Assembly: GCA_955652925.1 (NCBI GenBank) | Contig: CATPCO010000612.1 | Location: 1-9,645 of the forward strand | Direction of reading: 5' to 3' | DNA length: 9,645 bases | Source: an uncultured Xanthobacteraceae bacterium | GTDB taxonomy: Bacteria; Pseudomonadota; Alphaproteobacteria; Rhizobiales; Xanthobacteraceae | Shown here: positions 1-7,800 of the stretch, piece by piece | Layout: every line of letters begins with the position of its first letter | Numbering within the stretch: the first letter of the stretch is position 1 | Made by a program: the position numbers and the translations under genes | Notes under the pieces: model-generated | What the model was told of the DNA's origin: nothing | Seen by the model: the letters and a program-made list of their open reading frames with translations, nothing else | Database searches by the model: none

Positions 1-810
1 GCTCTCTGCAATAACCGCCAGCAGCTGATCGCCGTCGACGACGCGCCCGCGTTCATCGACGATGAGCACGCGATCGGCATCGCCATCCAGCGCGATCCCG
101 CCATCGGCGCGCATCTCCTTGACTTTCTGACAAAGCGCGGCGGGCTCGGTGGAGCCGCATTCGCGATTGATGTTAAAGCCGTCGGGCTCCACCCCCATAG
201 CAATGACTTCCGCATCAAGCTCGCGCAACGCCTCCGGCGCAACCCGATAGGCTGCGCCGTTGGCGCAATCGACGACGATGCGCAGGCCCTCGAGGGAGAC
301 ATTGCGGGGCAGCGTGCGCTTGGCAAATTCAATGTAACGGTCCTGAACCCCATCGATGCGCTTGGCGCGACCAAGGTCTGCGCTCTTCGCTAGTTTCTTT
401 GTGAGGTCGGAATCGACCAGTAATTCGATCTCGCTTTCGACTTCGTCGGAGAGCTTGAAACCATCGGGCCCGAACAGCTTGATGCCGTTGTCGGCGAATG
501 GGTTATGCGAGGCCGAGATCATCACCCCGATGTCGGCGCGCATGGAGCGGGTGAGCATTCCCACGCCCGGCGTCGGAATGGGTCCGGTCAAAAGGACGTC
601 CATGCCGACGGAGGTAAAGCCCGCAACCAGCGCGGTCTCAATCATGTAGCCGGAAAGCCTGGTATCCTTGCCGATGAGGACCCGGTGGCGATGATCCCCC
701 CGCCGAAATATCAGTCCCGCCGCTTGCCCCACCTTGAGAGCGAGTTCCGGCGTGATCACGCCGTTTGCGCGACCGCGAACGCCATCGGTGCCGAAATATT
801 TACGAACCAT
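1..810 (-). CDS. glmM: Phosphoglucosamine mutase GlmM (C-terminal part outside window)
   Basis: GlmM interconverts glucosamine-6-phosphate and glucosamine-1-phosphate, the step before UDP-GlcNAc synthesis for peptidoglycan and lipid A, in the cytoplasm. The frame is open from the ATG at 810 to the window edge: 270 codons, about 60% of the usual length of roughly 450. The protein opens MVRKYFGTDGVRGRAN, the classic start of the family. The phosphoserine loop SASHNP lies at residues 99-104, with Ser101 as the phosphorylated residue. The metal-binding loop DGDADR lies at 242-247 (Asp242, 244, 246). A Shine-Dalgarno GAGG (816-819) sits 5 nt before the ATG, which supports this start. In many alphaproteobacteria glmM follows ftsH, but here the neighbour upstream is a small charged protein. 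No frameshift or stop was found in the visible part. The identification is secure; only the missing C-terminal domains cannot be judged. Confidence 0.97.
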   Translation of the reverse strand, partial: MVRKYFGTDGVRGRANGVITPELALKVGQAAGLIFRRGDHRHRVLIGKDTRLSGYMIETALVAGFTSVGMDVLLTGPIPTPGVGMLTRSMRADIGVMISASHNPFADNGIKLFGPDGFKLSDEVESEIELLVDSDLTKKLAKSADLGRAKRIDGVQDRYIEFAKRTLPRNVSLEGLRIVVDCANGAAYRVAPEALRELDAEVIAMGVEPDGFNINRECGSTEPAALCQKVKEMRADGGIALDGDADRVLIVDERGRVVDGDQLLAVIAES

Positions 811-902
811 GCCTGCCTCACCCCGTGCACAGCCCTCTTTTCAATGAAAAGAAAGCCCAATTCAAGGGGATGTGCCGGGCGATGTGCGGGAATTTCGAAG
901 TA

Positions 903-931
903 ATAATAACAAATGCACCCGCTCCGGCTAA
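903..931 (-). promoter_or_regulatory. Possible promoter for glmM
   Basis: On the minus strand, TTAGCC (926-931) and TATTAT (903-908) are separated by 17 nt and lie about 95 nt upstream of the glmM ATG. The -10 hexamer is a good match inside an unusually AT-rich patch in otherwise GC-rich DNA. The -35 hexamer is poor. The rest of the gap between glmM and the small upstream gene (811-985) shows no open frame of interest. This is a suggestion from consensus matching only. Confidence 0.3.
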
Positions 932-985
932 CTCGCGGCGCGGCCGCAAAAGCCTCCCCGGATTTCCCCGGATAGGAGGAAAAGC

Positions 986-1189
986 TTATCTTTTGGGCCT
1001 CTTATCGTACACGCTCGGAGGCGGCTGGGTTACGCTCGGCGGGTCGGAGGCCGGGAAGCTGTCTTCCAGTGCCCGATCGAGTGATTTTTCCGCCTTGCGC
1101 CGCTGTTCCTCGCGCAATTCCTCGGCGGCTTCCTGGCGCCTCTTTTCCTCGATCTCATTTTGAGTCACGCTGTCGTTTGGGATTCCCAT
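986..1189 (-). CDS. Small charged protein with a DSFPASDPPS motif, function unknown
   Basis: This encodes a 67-residue protein. Residues about 11-42 are very rich in Glu, Arg, Lys, Gln and Ala (EIEEKRRQEAAEELREEQRR and onward) and should form a charged helix or coiled coil. They are followed by RALEDSFPASDPPS and a short Pro-rich, basic tail ending KRPKR. The (D/E)SFPASDPPS segment recurs, as I recall, near the end of many small uncharacterised alphaproteobacterial proteins; its role is not known to me. There is no signal peptide or membrane segment, so it is probably cytoplasmic. A Shine-Dalgarno AGAGGA (1194-1199) is placed 4 nt before the ATG, supporting this as a real gene despite its size. 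It reads toward glmM and is divergent from the lactate dehydrogenase, with an 89-bp gap in which I see no clear promoter. Confidence 0.72.
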   Translation of the reverse strand: MGIPNDSVTQNEIEEKRRQEAAEELREEQRRKAEKSLDRALEDSFPASDPPSVTQPPPSVYDKRPKR

Positions 1190-1278
1190 AGTGTCCTCTC
1201 ATCAGATCTGGCCACCTGACAACGCGGAGAATACAGCCTGCGTTCCGGTGCGTTAAACAGGGGGCGTGGAGGATCGAC

Positions 1279-2415
1279 GTGCGTGCGATAACTTGCATTG
1301 AGGATCTGCGCGAACGGGCCCGGCGCAAAGTGCCGCGCGCGTTCTTCGATTACGCGCAAGCCGGCTCCTATTCGCAGCAGACCTTGCGGGCCAATCGCGA
1401 CCATCTTGAACGCATCACACTGCGCCAGCGCGTCCTGGTCGACGTCTCGCAGCGCGATCTCACAACCAGCATCATCGGCGAGCCGGCACGGCTCCCGCTC
1501 GCGCTCGCACCCGTCGGTTTATGCGGCATGCAGCACGGCGACGGCGAGATTCTGGCCTGCCGGGCGGCGCAGGCGGCCGGCATTCCGTTTACCCTCTCGA
1601 CCATGTCCATCTGCTCCATCGAGGACGTGGCGGCCGCGGTCGGCAAACCATTCTGGTTTCAGCTCTACGTCATGCGCGACCGCGGCTTCATCAAGGCGCT
1701 GATCGAGCGCGCCGCTGCGGCAAGATGCAGCGCACTTGTGCTTACCGTTGATCTCCCGGTCTTGGGCCAACGCCATTGCGATATTCGAAACGGAATGACT
1801 GTGCCGCCCAAGGTCAGTCTCGCCAATCTCATCGACATGGCAACCAAACCGGGTTGGGTGCTCTCCATCCTGCAAGGCAAGCGCAAGATATTCGGCAACC
1901 TTGCCGGCCACGTCCGCGGCATGGAGAACGTGATTTCGCTGGCGCAGTGGACGAACAGCCAGTTCGATCCGACGCTGAACTGGAGAGATGTCGAGTGGGT
2001 GCGCGCCCTTTGGCCCGGCAAGCTGATCCTCAAGGGCATTCTTGATGTCGAGGACGCAAGGATCGCTGCCAAGACAGGGGCAAGCGCGCTCGTCGTTTCC
2101 AATCACGGCGGCCGTCAGCTCGATGGGGCACCCTCGTCGATCTCGGCGCTGCCGAAGATCGCAGACGCAGTCGGCTCAGAGATCGAGATCATGTTCGACG
2201 GCGGGATACGATCGGGCCAGGACGTGCTGCGGGCGTTGGCGCTCGGCGCGCGCTCCTGCATGATCGGCCGCGCCTATGTCTATGGCCTTGGGGCAGGCGG
2301 CGAGGAGGGGGTCGCCAAGGCCATTGAAATTCTGGGAAAAGAGCTCGACGTGAGCATGGCCCTGACCGGCAGCAAAAGCGTGCGGGACGTCGGCCGCAGC
2401 ATCATTGCCCAATAG
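1279..2415 (+). CDS. lldD: FMN-dependent alpha-hydroxy-acid dehydrogenase, L-lactate dehydrogenase type
   Basis: This 378-residue protein belongs to the flavin-dependent alpha-hydroxy-acid oxidase/dehydrogenase family, which oxidises L-2-hydroxy acids such as L-lactate to 2-keto acids and passes electrons to quinone, cytochrome or oxygen. Expected active-site residues are visible: Tyr25 (FFDY), Tyr130 in FQLY, Thr156 and Asp158 (LTVD), Lys252 (LKGI), and His276 and Arg279 in SNHGGRQLD. The FMN-phosphate site is DGGIR at 307-311 plus GR at 330-331. The segment at about 178-212, with PGW and FGN, resembles the membrane-associating loop region of LldD-type enzymes, so L-lactate is the best substrate guess; glycolate or mandelate cannot be excluded. 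The start is GTG, chosen because a strong GGAGGA (1268-1273) lies 5 nt before it and the family N-terminus follows directly. No lactate permease or regulator gene is adjacent. Length is slightly below that of E. coli LldD (396). Confidence 0.9.
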   Translation: MRAITCIEDLRERARRKVPRAFFDYAQAGSYSQQTLRANRDHLERITLRQRVLVDVSQRDLTTSIIGEPARLPLALAPVGLCGMQHGDGEILACRAAQAAGIPFTLSTMSICSIEDVAAAVGKPFWFQLYVMRDRGFIKALIERAAAARCSALVLTVDLPVLGQRHCDIRNGMTVPPKVSLANLIDMATKPGWVLSILQGKRKIFGNLAGHVRGMENVISLAQWTNSQFDPTLNWRDVEWVRALWPGKLILKGILDVEDARIAAKTGASALVVSNHGGRQLDGAPSSISALPKIADAVGSEIEIMFDGGIRSGQDVLRALALGARSCMIGRAYVYGLGAGGEEGVAKAIEILGKELDVSMALTGSKSVRDVGRSIIAQ

Positions 2416-2450
2416 AAAAACCTCATTTTTTCAATGTTTTAAAATTCAAC

Positions 2451-2479
2451 TTGACTCTGGAACGGAGCCCGGGAATCTT
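2451..2479 (+). promoter_or_regulatory. Candidate promoter of the imuA-imuB-dnaE2 operon
   Basis: TTGACT (2451-2456) is a near-consensus -35 element. With a 17-nt spacer it is followed by a weak -10, AATCTT (2474-2479). Transcription would start within or next to the LexA box just downstream, so bound repressor would block it. The hexamers and spacing are seen in the sequence; promoter activity is inferred. Confidence 0.5.
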
Positions 2480-2482
2480 TAG

Positions 2483-2497
2483 GAACAAATCATGAAC
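2483..2497 (+). promoter_or_regulatory. LexA operator (SOS box), GAAC-N7-GAAC
   Basis: The site reads GAACAAATCATGAAC, a perfect GAAC direct repeat with a 7-nt spacer. On the other strand this is GTTC-N7-GTTC, the known alphaproteobacterial LexA consensus. It ends 19 nt before the imuA start codon and lies just after the candidate promoter, the expected place for a repressor site. imuA-imuB-dnaE2 operons are established LexA targets in this class, so sequence and context agree. Confidence 0.88.
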
Positions 2498-2516
2498 ATT
2501 CCTCGGTCTTCCCGTT

Positions 2517-3365
2517 ATGGCATTGCGACCAGAGCCCCCCTCTCCTGTCGATGCGCCGCGCCTTCTTGATCGACTGCGACAAGAGCTTTTGTCGGCCGAG
2601 AGAGCCGCGGGGCTTGTCAGTTTATGCAATCCTCCCCTTGCGATTGGTATTGCGGTCATCGATACCGCGCTTGGCGGGGGACTTGCTTGCGGGGCGCTGC
2701 ATGAAATCGCCGCCACACGCGAGAGCGAGACCGCGGTTGCAACGGGTTTTGCGCTGGCATTGGCCGTCCGCAACGGGAGGAAATCTCGACCAGGTTGCAG
2801 TGGTTCGCGGGAGCAGATTTCACCTCTCCCGCAAACCGTGCTTTGGATTGCGGAAGATCTCTCGCTTGCCGAAAACGGGCAGCTTTACGGACCGGGACTC
2901 GATCAAGCCGGCATTGCTCCTGAACACCTGATCACGGTTTCGGCTCCACGCGCGCGCGATGTGCTCTGGGCCATGGAAGAAGCGCTGCGCTGTCGCGCGC
3001 TCGGCGTGGTGATCGGCGAGATTCGCGCGCGCGGCATTGAGCATGTGATCACGCGCCGTCTTTCGCTCGCAGCGGCGGCTGGAAACACGCTGGGGTTTCT
3101 GCTGCGCACGCTGCCGGACGATGAGCCCTCCGCCTGCGCAACGCGCTGGATGCTTGCAGCGGCACCGTCTGATTTTCCATCGCCGAGATTCCACGACATC
3201 GGCCCGCCGCGCTGGACAGTGCATCTGATGCGCAACCGTCGTGGTCATTCCGGAATATGGATCGTGGAGTGGAACAGTGTGGAGCAGCGTTTCGAGCTCG
3301 CAAAGAATTCTCAGCCTGTGGCTGCAACGGCTCTCGACCGACCGTATCGCACGACAGCGGCATGA
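2517..3365 (+). CDS. imuA: ImuA, RecA-like accessory protein of the DnaE2 mutasome
   Basis: This 282-residue protein is the first gene of the SOS mutagenesis operon. ImuA proteins are distant RecA/SulA-like factors needed with ImuB for DnaE2-dependent lesion bypass. Family features seen are: a short N-terminal helix (LLDRLRQELLSAERA, 16-30); IAVIDTALGGGLACGALHEI (45-64); VLWIAEDLSLAENGQLYGPGLDQAGI (108-133, quoted only as a region marker by its VLW and YGPGL cores); VLWAMEEALRC (149-159); VVIGEI (164-169); RRLSLAAAAGNT (180-191); CATRW (207-211); and the terminal PRWTVHLMRNRRGHSGIWIVEW (231-252, key residues PRW, RNR, EW). No Walker A motif of GxxxxGKT type is present. The only in-frame ATG near the expected start is 2517, but no Shine-Dalgarno precedes it. 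Its 3' end overlaps imuB by about 89 bp. Confidence 0.9.
   Translation: MALRPEPPSPVDAPRLLDRLRQELLSAERAAGLVSLCNPPLAIGIAVIDTALGGGLACGALHEIAATRESETAVATGFALALAVRNGRKSRPGCSGSREQISPLPQTVLWIAEDLSLAENGQLYGPGLDQAGIAPEHLITVSAPRARDVLWAMEEALRCRALGVVIGEIRARGIEHVITRRLSLAAAAGNTLGFLLRTLPDDEPSACATRWMLAAAPSDFPSPRFHDIGPPRWTVHLMRNRRGHSGIWIVEWNSVEQRFELAKNSQPVAATALDRPYRTTAA
3266..3269 (+). promoter_or_regulatory. Ribosome binding site that decides the imuB start
   Basis: GGAG lies 7 nt before the GTG at 3277. The frame is open further back to a GTG at 3241, but that start would add 12 residues unlike the family N-terminus. The site lies within the imuA coding sequence, so imuB translation is likely coupled to imuA. 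Confidence 0.6.
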
Positions 3366-4842
3366 GCGTGATGACGCTCCTATTGTCGTCTTCGGTAAAC
3401 GCGGCAATCTCGACCTTCTGGTTGCGGTCGATTGCGCGGCGGCGAGGCTCGCCTTGGGCACGGGTCTCGCGCTTGCCCAAGCGCGCGCCATGCATCCTGC
3501 TGTTATCGCCGTTCCCGAGGATCAGGCAGGCGATGCACGCCTTCTCAATGCTCTTGCCGACTGGTGCCAGCGCTACACGCCCCTCGTGGCGCTCGATCCC
3601 CCTGACGGCATTCTGCTCGACATCAGCGGCTGCACGCATCTCTTCGGAAACGAGCAAAAGCTTCGCCATGACCTGCTCGCGCGAGTGACACGTTTCGGCT
3701 TCTCGGCGCGCGCAGCCATTGCTTCGACCATCGCAGCGGCATGGGCCGCGGCGCATTTCAGCACCGTGGCCATCATACCGCCCGGCGACGAACGCGATCT
3801 GCTCGCGCCATTGCCGCTTGCTGCGCTCCGGCTCCCGCAGGAGACAGCCGCCGCAATGGCGCGGCTCGGATTGAAACACGTCGGCGACATCATTGATCTG
3901 CCGCGCGCGCCGCTCGCCGCGCGTTTTGGGATCGATCTTCTGCGCAACTTTGATCGCGCAATCGGCTGCGAAGACGAACCGCTGAGCCCGCGTCTGCCAG
4001 TTGCGCCTTACATCGCGGAAAAAAGCTTTCACGAGCCGATCGCGCGCGAAGAGGACGTGCTGCTGACAATCGAGCGCCTGGCCGCACGATTGAAGCTCGC
4101 TCTCGTTGCCCACGGCGATGGCGCACGAAATCTCGAGCTTGCTCTCTTCCGCACCGATGGCGTCGTCAAGCGCGTCACAGCCGGCACGTCGCGCCCCATT
4201 CGGGATCCCGCGGCCATTCGCGCGCTTTTTGTCGAGCGGCTTGCTGCCTTGGGCGACGCGATGGATCCCGGCTTTGGGTTCGACCTCGCGCGATTGTCGG
4301 TGACCCGCGCTGAGCCGCATCCTGAGGAGCAGATCGGTCTCGGGCAAGCCGAGGATTGCGCCGAGTTCGACCGTCTCATTGATCATCTGAGCGCAAGGCT
4401 CGGACGCGCCCGCGTCACGCGCTTGATTGCCCATGACAGTCATATTCCTGAACTCGCCGCGAGTGCATTGCCGGCGCAAATGACGGCGACGATCGAATCG
4501 GGCTGGGATGCCTTTCGCCGTTTCCGCACCGATGCCAGATTGAGCACGCGGCCGCTGCGCCTGCTCGCCAAACCCGAGCCGATTGTCGATCTCCTCGCAC
4601 TTATCCCCGACGGACCGCCGGCGCGCTTTCGCTGGCGCCGCGCCTGGCATGAAGTGGTTGCCGCCGAAGGACCCGAACGGATCGAAGCGCCCTGGTGGAA
4701 TGAAGACGGGAGCGGCCCCGTGCGCGACTATTTCCGCGTGCAAGACAAAGCGGGACTGCGCTTCTGGCTGTTTCGTGCCGGACTTTATCGTGACGCGGCA
4801 TTGGCGATGCCGCGCTGGTTTTTGCATGGATTCTATGCGTGA
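3277..4842 (+). CDS. imuB: ImuB, catalytically inactive Y-family polymerase homologue
   Basis: This 521-residue protein has the Y-family polymerase fold but serves as the adaptor linking ImuA, DnaE2 and the beta clamp in damage-induced mutagenesis. The N-terminus reads QRILSLWLQRLSTDRI (residues 9-24), the ImuB hallmark, where active Y-family enzymes carry the first catalytic Asp pair. The segment matching the catalytic SIDEA-type motif is DPPDGILLDISG (107-118), with Gly111 where the catalytic Glu should be. These two losses fit the established view of ImuB as non-catalytic. The C-terminal block has RPLRLL, PEPI, RFRWRR, GPERI, RDYFRVQD, RFWLFR and PRWFLHGFYA, all ImuB features. The GTG at 3277 is chosen as start from the ribosome binding site and family alignment; 3241 is an alternative. 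I could not point to a clear beta-clamp motif. The stop TGA overlaps the dnaE2 ATG. Confidence 0.9.
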   Translation: MWSSVSSSQRILSLWLQRLSTDRIARQRHERDDAPIVVFGKRGNLDLLVAVDCAAARLALGTGLALAQARAMHPAVIAVPEDQAGDARLLNALADWCQRYTPLVALDPPDGILLDISGCTHLFGNEQKLRHDLLARVTRFGFSARAAIASTIAAAWAAAHFSTVAIIPPGDERDLLAPLPLAALRLPQETAAAMARLGLKHVGDIIDLPRAPLAARFGIDLLRNFDRAIGCEDEPLSPRLPVAPYIAEKSFHEPIAREEDVLLTIERLAARLKLALVAHGDGARNLELALFRTDGVVKRVTAGTSRPIRDPAAIRALFVERLAALGDAMDPGFGFDLARLSVTRAEPHPEEQIGLGQAEDCAEFDRLIDHLSARLGRARVTRLIAHDSHIPELAASALPAQMTATIESGWDAFRRFRTDARLSTRPLRLLAKPEPIVDLLALIPDGPPARFRWRRAWHEVVAAEGPERIEAPWWNEDGSGPVRDYFRVQDKAGLRFWLFRAGLYRDAALAMPRWFLHGFYA

Positions 4843-7800
4843 TGCGTTACTTCGAATTCGCGGTCGCTTCCAATTTTTCCTTTCTGCGCGGCGCCTCCCA
4901 TCCCGAGGAGCTGATGCTGCAAGCTGCCCATATAGGCCTTGACGGTATTGGCCTCTCTGATCGCAATTCGGTTGCGGGGGTGGTCCGCGCTCATCTGATC
5001 AAACGAGAAAAGGAGCTTTCGCTCGCGTATCATCCCGGCGCGCGCCTCGTCTTTGCCGACGGCACGCCCGATATTCTCGCCTATCCCCGCGATCGTCCGG
5101 CCTGGGGACGGCTCTGCCGCCTGCTCACGCGCGGCAATCTGCGCGCCCAAAAAGGCGATTGCATCCTTTATCTCGACGACCTGCTCGAACATGGCGAAGG
5201 TCTCGAGCTGGTCGTGATGGAGACATCGACCCGGGAATCCCCGCCATCTGTTTTGGCAAAAAAATCCCAAGCGGGCCGCCTTGCACCCACACCTGCGTCA
5301 TCTCCCCAGCAGCAGGACGCGCTCAATCCAACAAAAACCCCAGCCGCAACGCCGAAGCTTCGACTGATCGCGAGCCGGGATGAAAGGCAAGCTTGCGCGA
5401 GAACCGCTCATTTCCTCTCCCGCTTGCGCGATGCCGCTCCCGGACGCGTGCGATTGGCTGCGACCATGCTCTATCGCGGCAATGACCGCGCCCGGTTGGC
5501 GCAGCGCGCGCAGCTTGCCGCCGGGAACGATATCGCGCTGATTGCCGTCAATGACGTGCTCTATCACCATCCCGATCGGCGGGAATTGCAGGACGTGCTT
5601 ACCTGCGTTCGCGAGCACCTCACCATCGATAAGGCGGGCCGCCGGCTTGCCGTCAATGCCGAGCGCTATCTCAAGCCGGGCGCCGAAATGATGCGCTTGT
5701 TTCGCGACGCACCGCAAGCTGTCGAGGAAACATTGGCGCTGCATGCGGCGCTGACTTTCTCGCTCGATGAGCTGCGCTATGAATATCCCGATGAGATGCG
5801 CGCGGGTTTCGCGAGCCCACAGGAGGCGCTCGTCCATCTTGCCTGGGAAGGCGCCGCCGCCCGCTATCCCGCGGGCATTCCGGACAATGTCCGTCAAACC
5901 CTCGATCATGAGCTCGCCCTGATCGGAAAGCTCAATTACGCACCTTATTTCCTGACCGTGCATCACATTGTCGAGTACGCGCGCAGTCAGAACATCCTTT
6001 GCCAGGGGCGCGGCTCGGCGGCAAACTCGGCGGTCTGCTATTGTTTGCGCATCACTGACGTTGATCCGCGCGATGGGCGTCTTCTGTTCGAACGTTTCAT
6101 TTCATCCGACCGCGGCGAGCCTCCCGACATTGATGTCGATTTCGAGAACGAACGGCGCGAGGAGGTGATCCAGCACATTTATCAGCACTATGGCCGCGAC
6201 CATACCGGCATTGCTGCGACCGTCATCTCCTATCGCGGCCGCTCCGCCATTCGCGAAGTGGGCAAGGCATTTGGGCTCTCGGAAGATGTCATCGGCGCGC
6301 TGTCTTCTTCAATCTGGGGAATGGGCGGCGGCGCGGTGCGCGCAAACGATCTCGAACGGGCGGGAATCGACCTGCAGAGTTCGCGCGTGCAAAAGATGCG
6401 AGCGCTTGCGCTCGAGATCCAATCCTTCCCGCGCCATCTCTCCCAGCATGTCGGCGGCTTTGTCGCTACGCGCAGCCCGCTCGACGAAGTGGTTCCAATC
6501 GGCAACGGCGCGATGCCCGATCGCACCTTCGTCGAGTGGGACAAGGACGATCTCGACGCACTCGGCATCCTGAAAGTCGATGTGCTTGGGCTCGGCATGC
6601 TCACCTGCATACGCAAGGCGTTCGAGCTCGCCGAAAACCATTATGGAATTACTTTTCGCGCAGCCCGCAAGGGGACAACCCGCGATGCTTGCGAGGAGCC
6701 AATGCACCACCTCGCAAAAGAGCAGGCAGACGGCGAAAAAGGGGGTTTCACCCTCGCGACCATTCCCAAGGAAGATCCGGCCGTCTATCGCATGCTGCAG
6801 CGCGCCGACTCGATTGGCGTCTTCCAGGTGGAGAGCCGTGCGCAGATGTCCATGCTGCCGCGGCTCAAGCCGAAGGAGTTTTATGATCTTGTGATCGAGG
6901 TCGCGATCGTGCGGCCCGGCCCCATTCAAGGCGACATGGTGCACCCCTATTTGCGCCGCCGGCAGGGGCTTGAGCCGGTTTCCTATCCTTCAAAAGAGCT
7001 CGCAGCCGTCCTCGACAAGACGCTAGGCGTGCCCTTGTTCCAGGAACAGGCGATGAAGATTGCGATTGTCGCCGGCGGTTTCACTCCGGGCGAAGCCGAC
7101 AAACTGCGCCGAGCCATGGCGACTTTCAAACGCACCGGCACCATCGGCACCTTCAAGACCAAGATGATCGAAGGAATGATGGCGCGAAATTATCCGCGCG
7201 ACTTTGCCGAGCGCTGTTTTAGCCAGATTGAAGGTTTCGGTGAATACGGATTTCCGGAAAGCCACGCTGCAAGCTTCGCGCTCCTGGTCTATGCCTCGGC
7301 CTGGCTCAAGTGCCGTTATCCCGATGTATTTGCAGCAGCCTTGCTCAACTCGCAACCGATGGGCTTCTACGCCCCGGCCCAGATTGTGCGGGACGTGCGC
7401 GAGCATGGCATCGAAGTGCGTCCGGTCGACATCAATCATTCGGATTGGGACGCCACGCTAGAGCCCCACTCGCCGCCGGCGGGACGCGTGCATGCGCTTC
7501 ACAGCGAGATGACGAACGACATTTGCAGCACCCATGCCCTGCGTCTCGGCTTTCGCAAGATCAAGGGCTTGTCCGAGCAGGATGCAAGATTGATTGTCGC
7601 TGCCCGGCGACCGACACAGAACATCCAGCGCGCTGCCCGGGAAGCGCGGTATACCTCGATGCGCAATCTCTGGCTCCGCACCGGACTTTCTCCGCGAATC
7701 ATCGCACGGCTTGCCGATGCCGACGCGTTCGGTTCGCTCGGTCTTACGCGCCGGCAAGCGTTGTGGGAAGCCAAGGCGCTTGGCCGTGTCGGGGATAAAG

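Noticed and set aside
1..810. Plus-strand frames (356-649, 505-903) as genes
   Set aside because: The minus strand encodes GlmM without interruption, with its catalytic motifs; the plus-strand frames have no coherent protein.
1165..1404. A 79-codon minus-strand frame across the gap between the small gene and lldD
   Set aside because: It overlaps the start of lldD antisense and the small gene, covers the strong lldD ribosome binding site, and has no family features.
2415..2432. GAAAAA/TTTTTC inverted repeat after the lldD stop as a terminator
   Set aside because: The stem is only six A-T rich pairs with no GC core, so it is too weak to call an intrinsic terminator.
3241..3276. GTG at 3241 as the imuB start
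   Set aside because: It would add 12 residues (MVIPEYGSWSGT) unlike the family N-terminus, whereas the GTG at 3277 has GGAG 7 nt upstream.
3049..4827. A 592-codon minus-strand open frame antisense to imuA and imuB
   Set aside because: It mirrors a high-GC gene in another frame, has Arg/Ala/Cys-rich low-quality composition and no recognisable domain, while the plus-strand genes are unmistakable.
5298..5966. A 222-codon minus-strand open frame antisense to dnaE2
   Set aside because: It is a shadow of the DnaE2 N-terminal region with no domain and no ribosome binding evidence.
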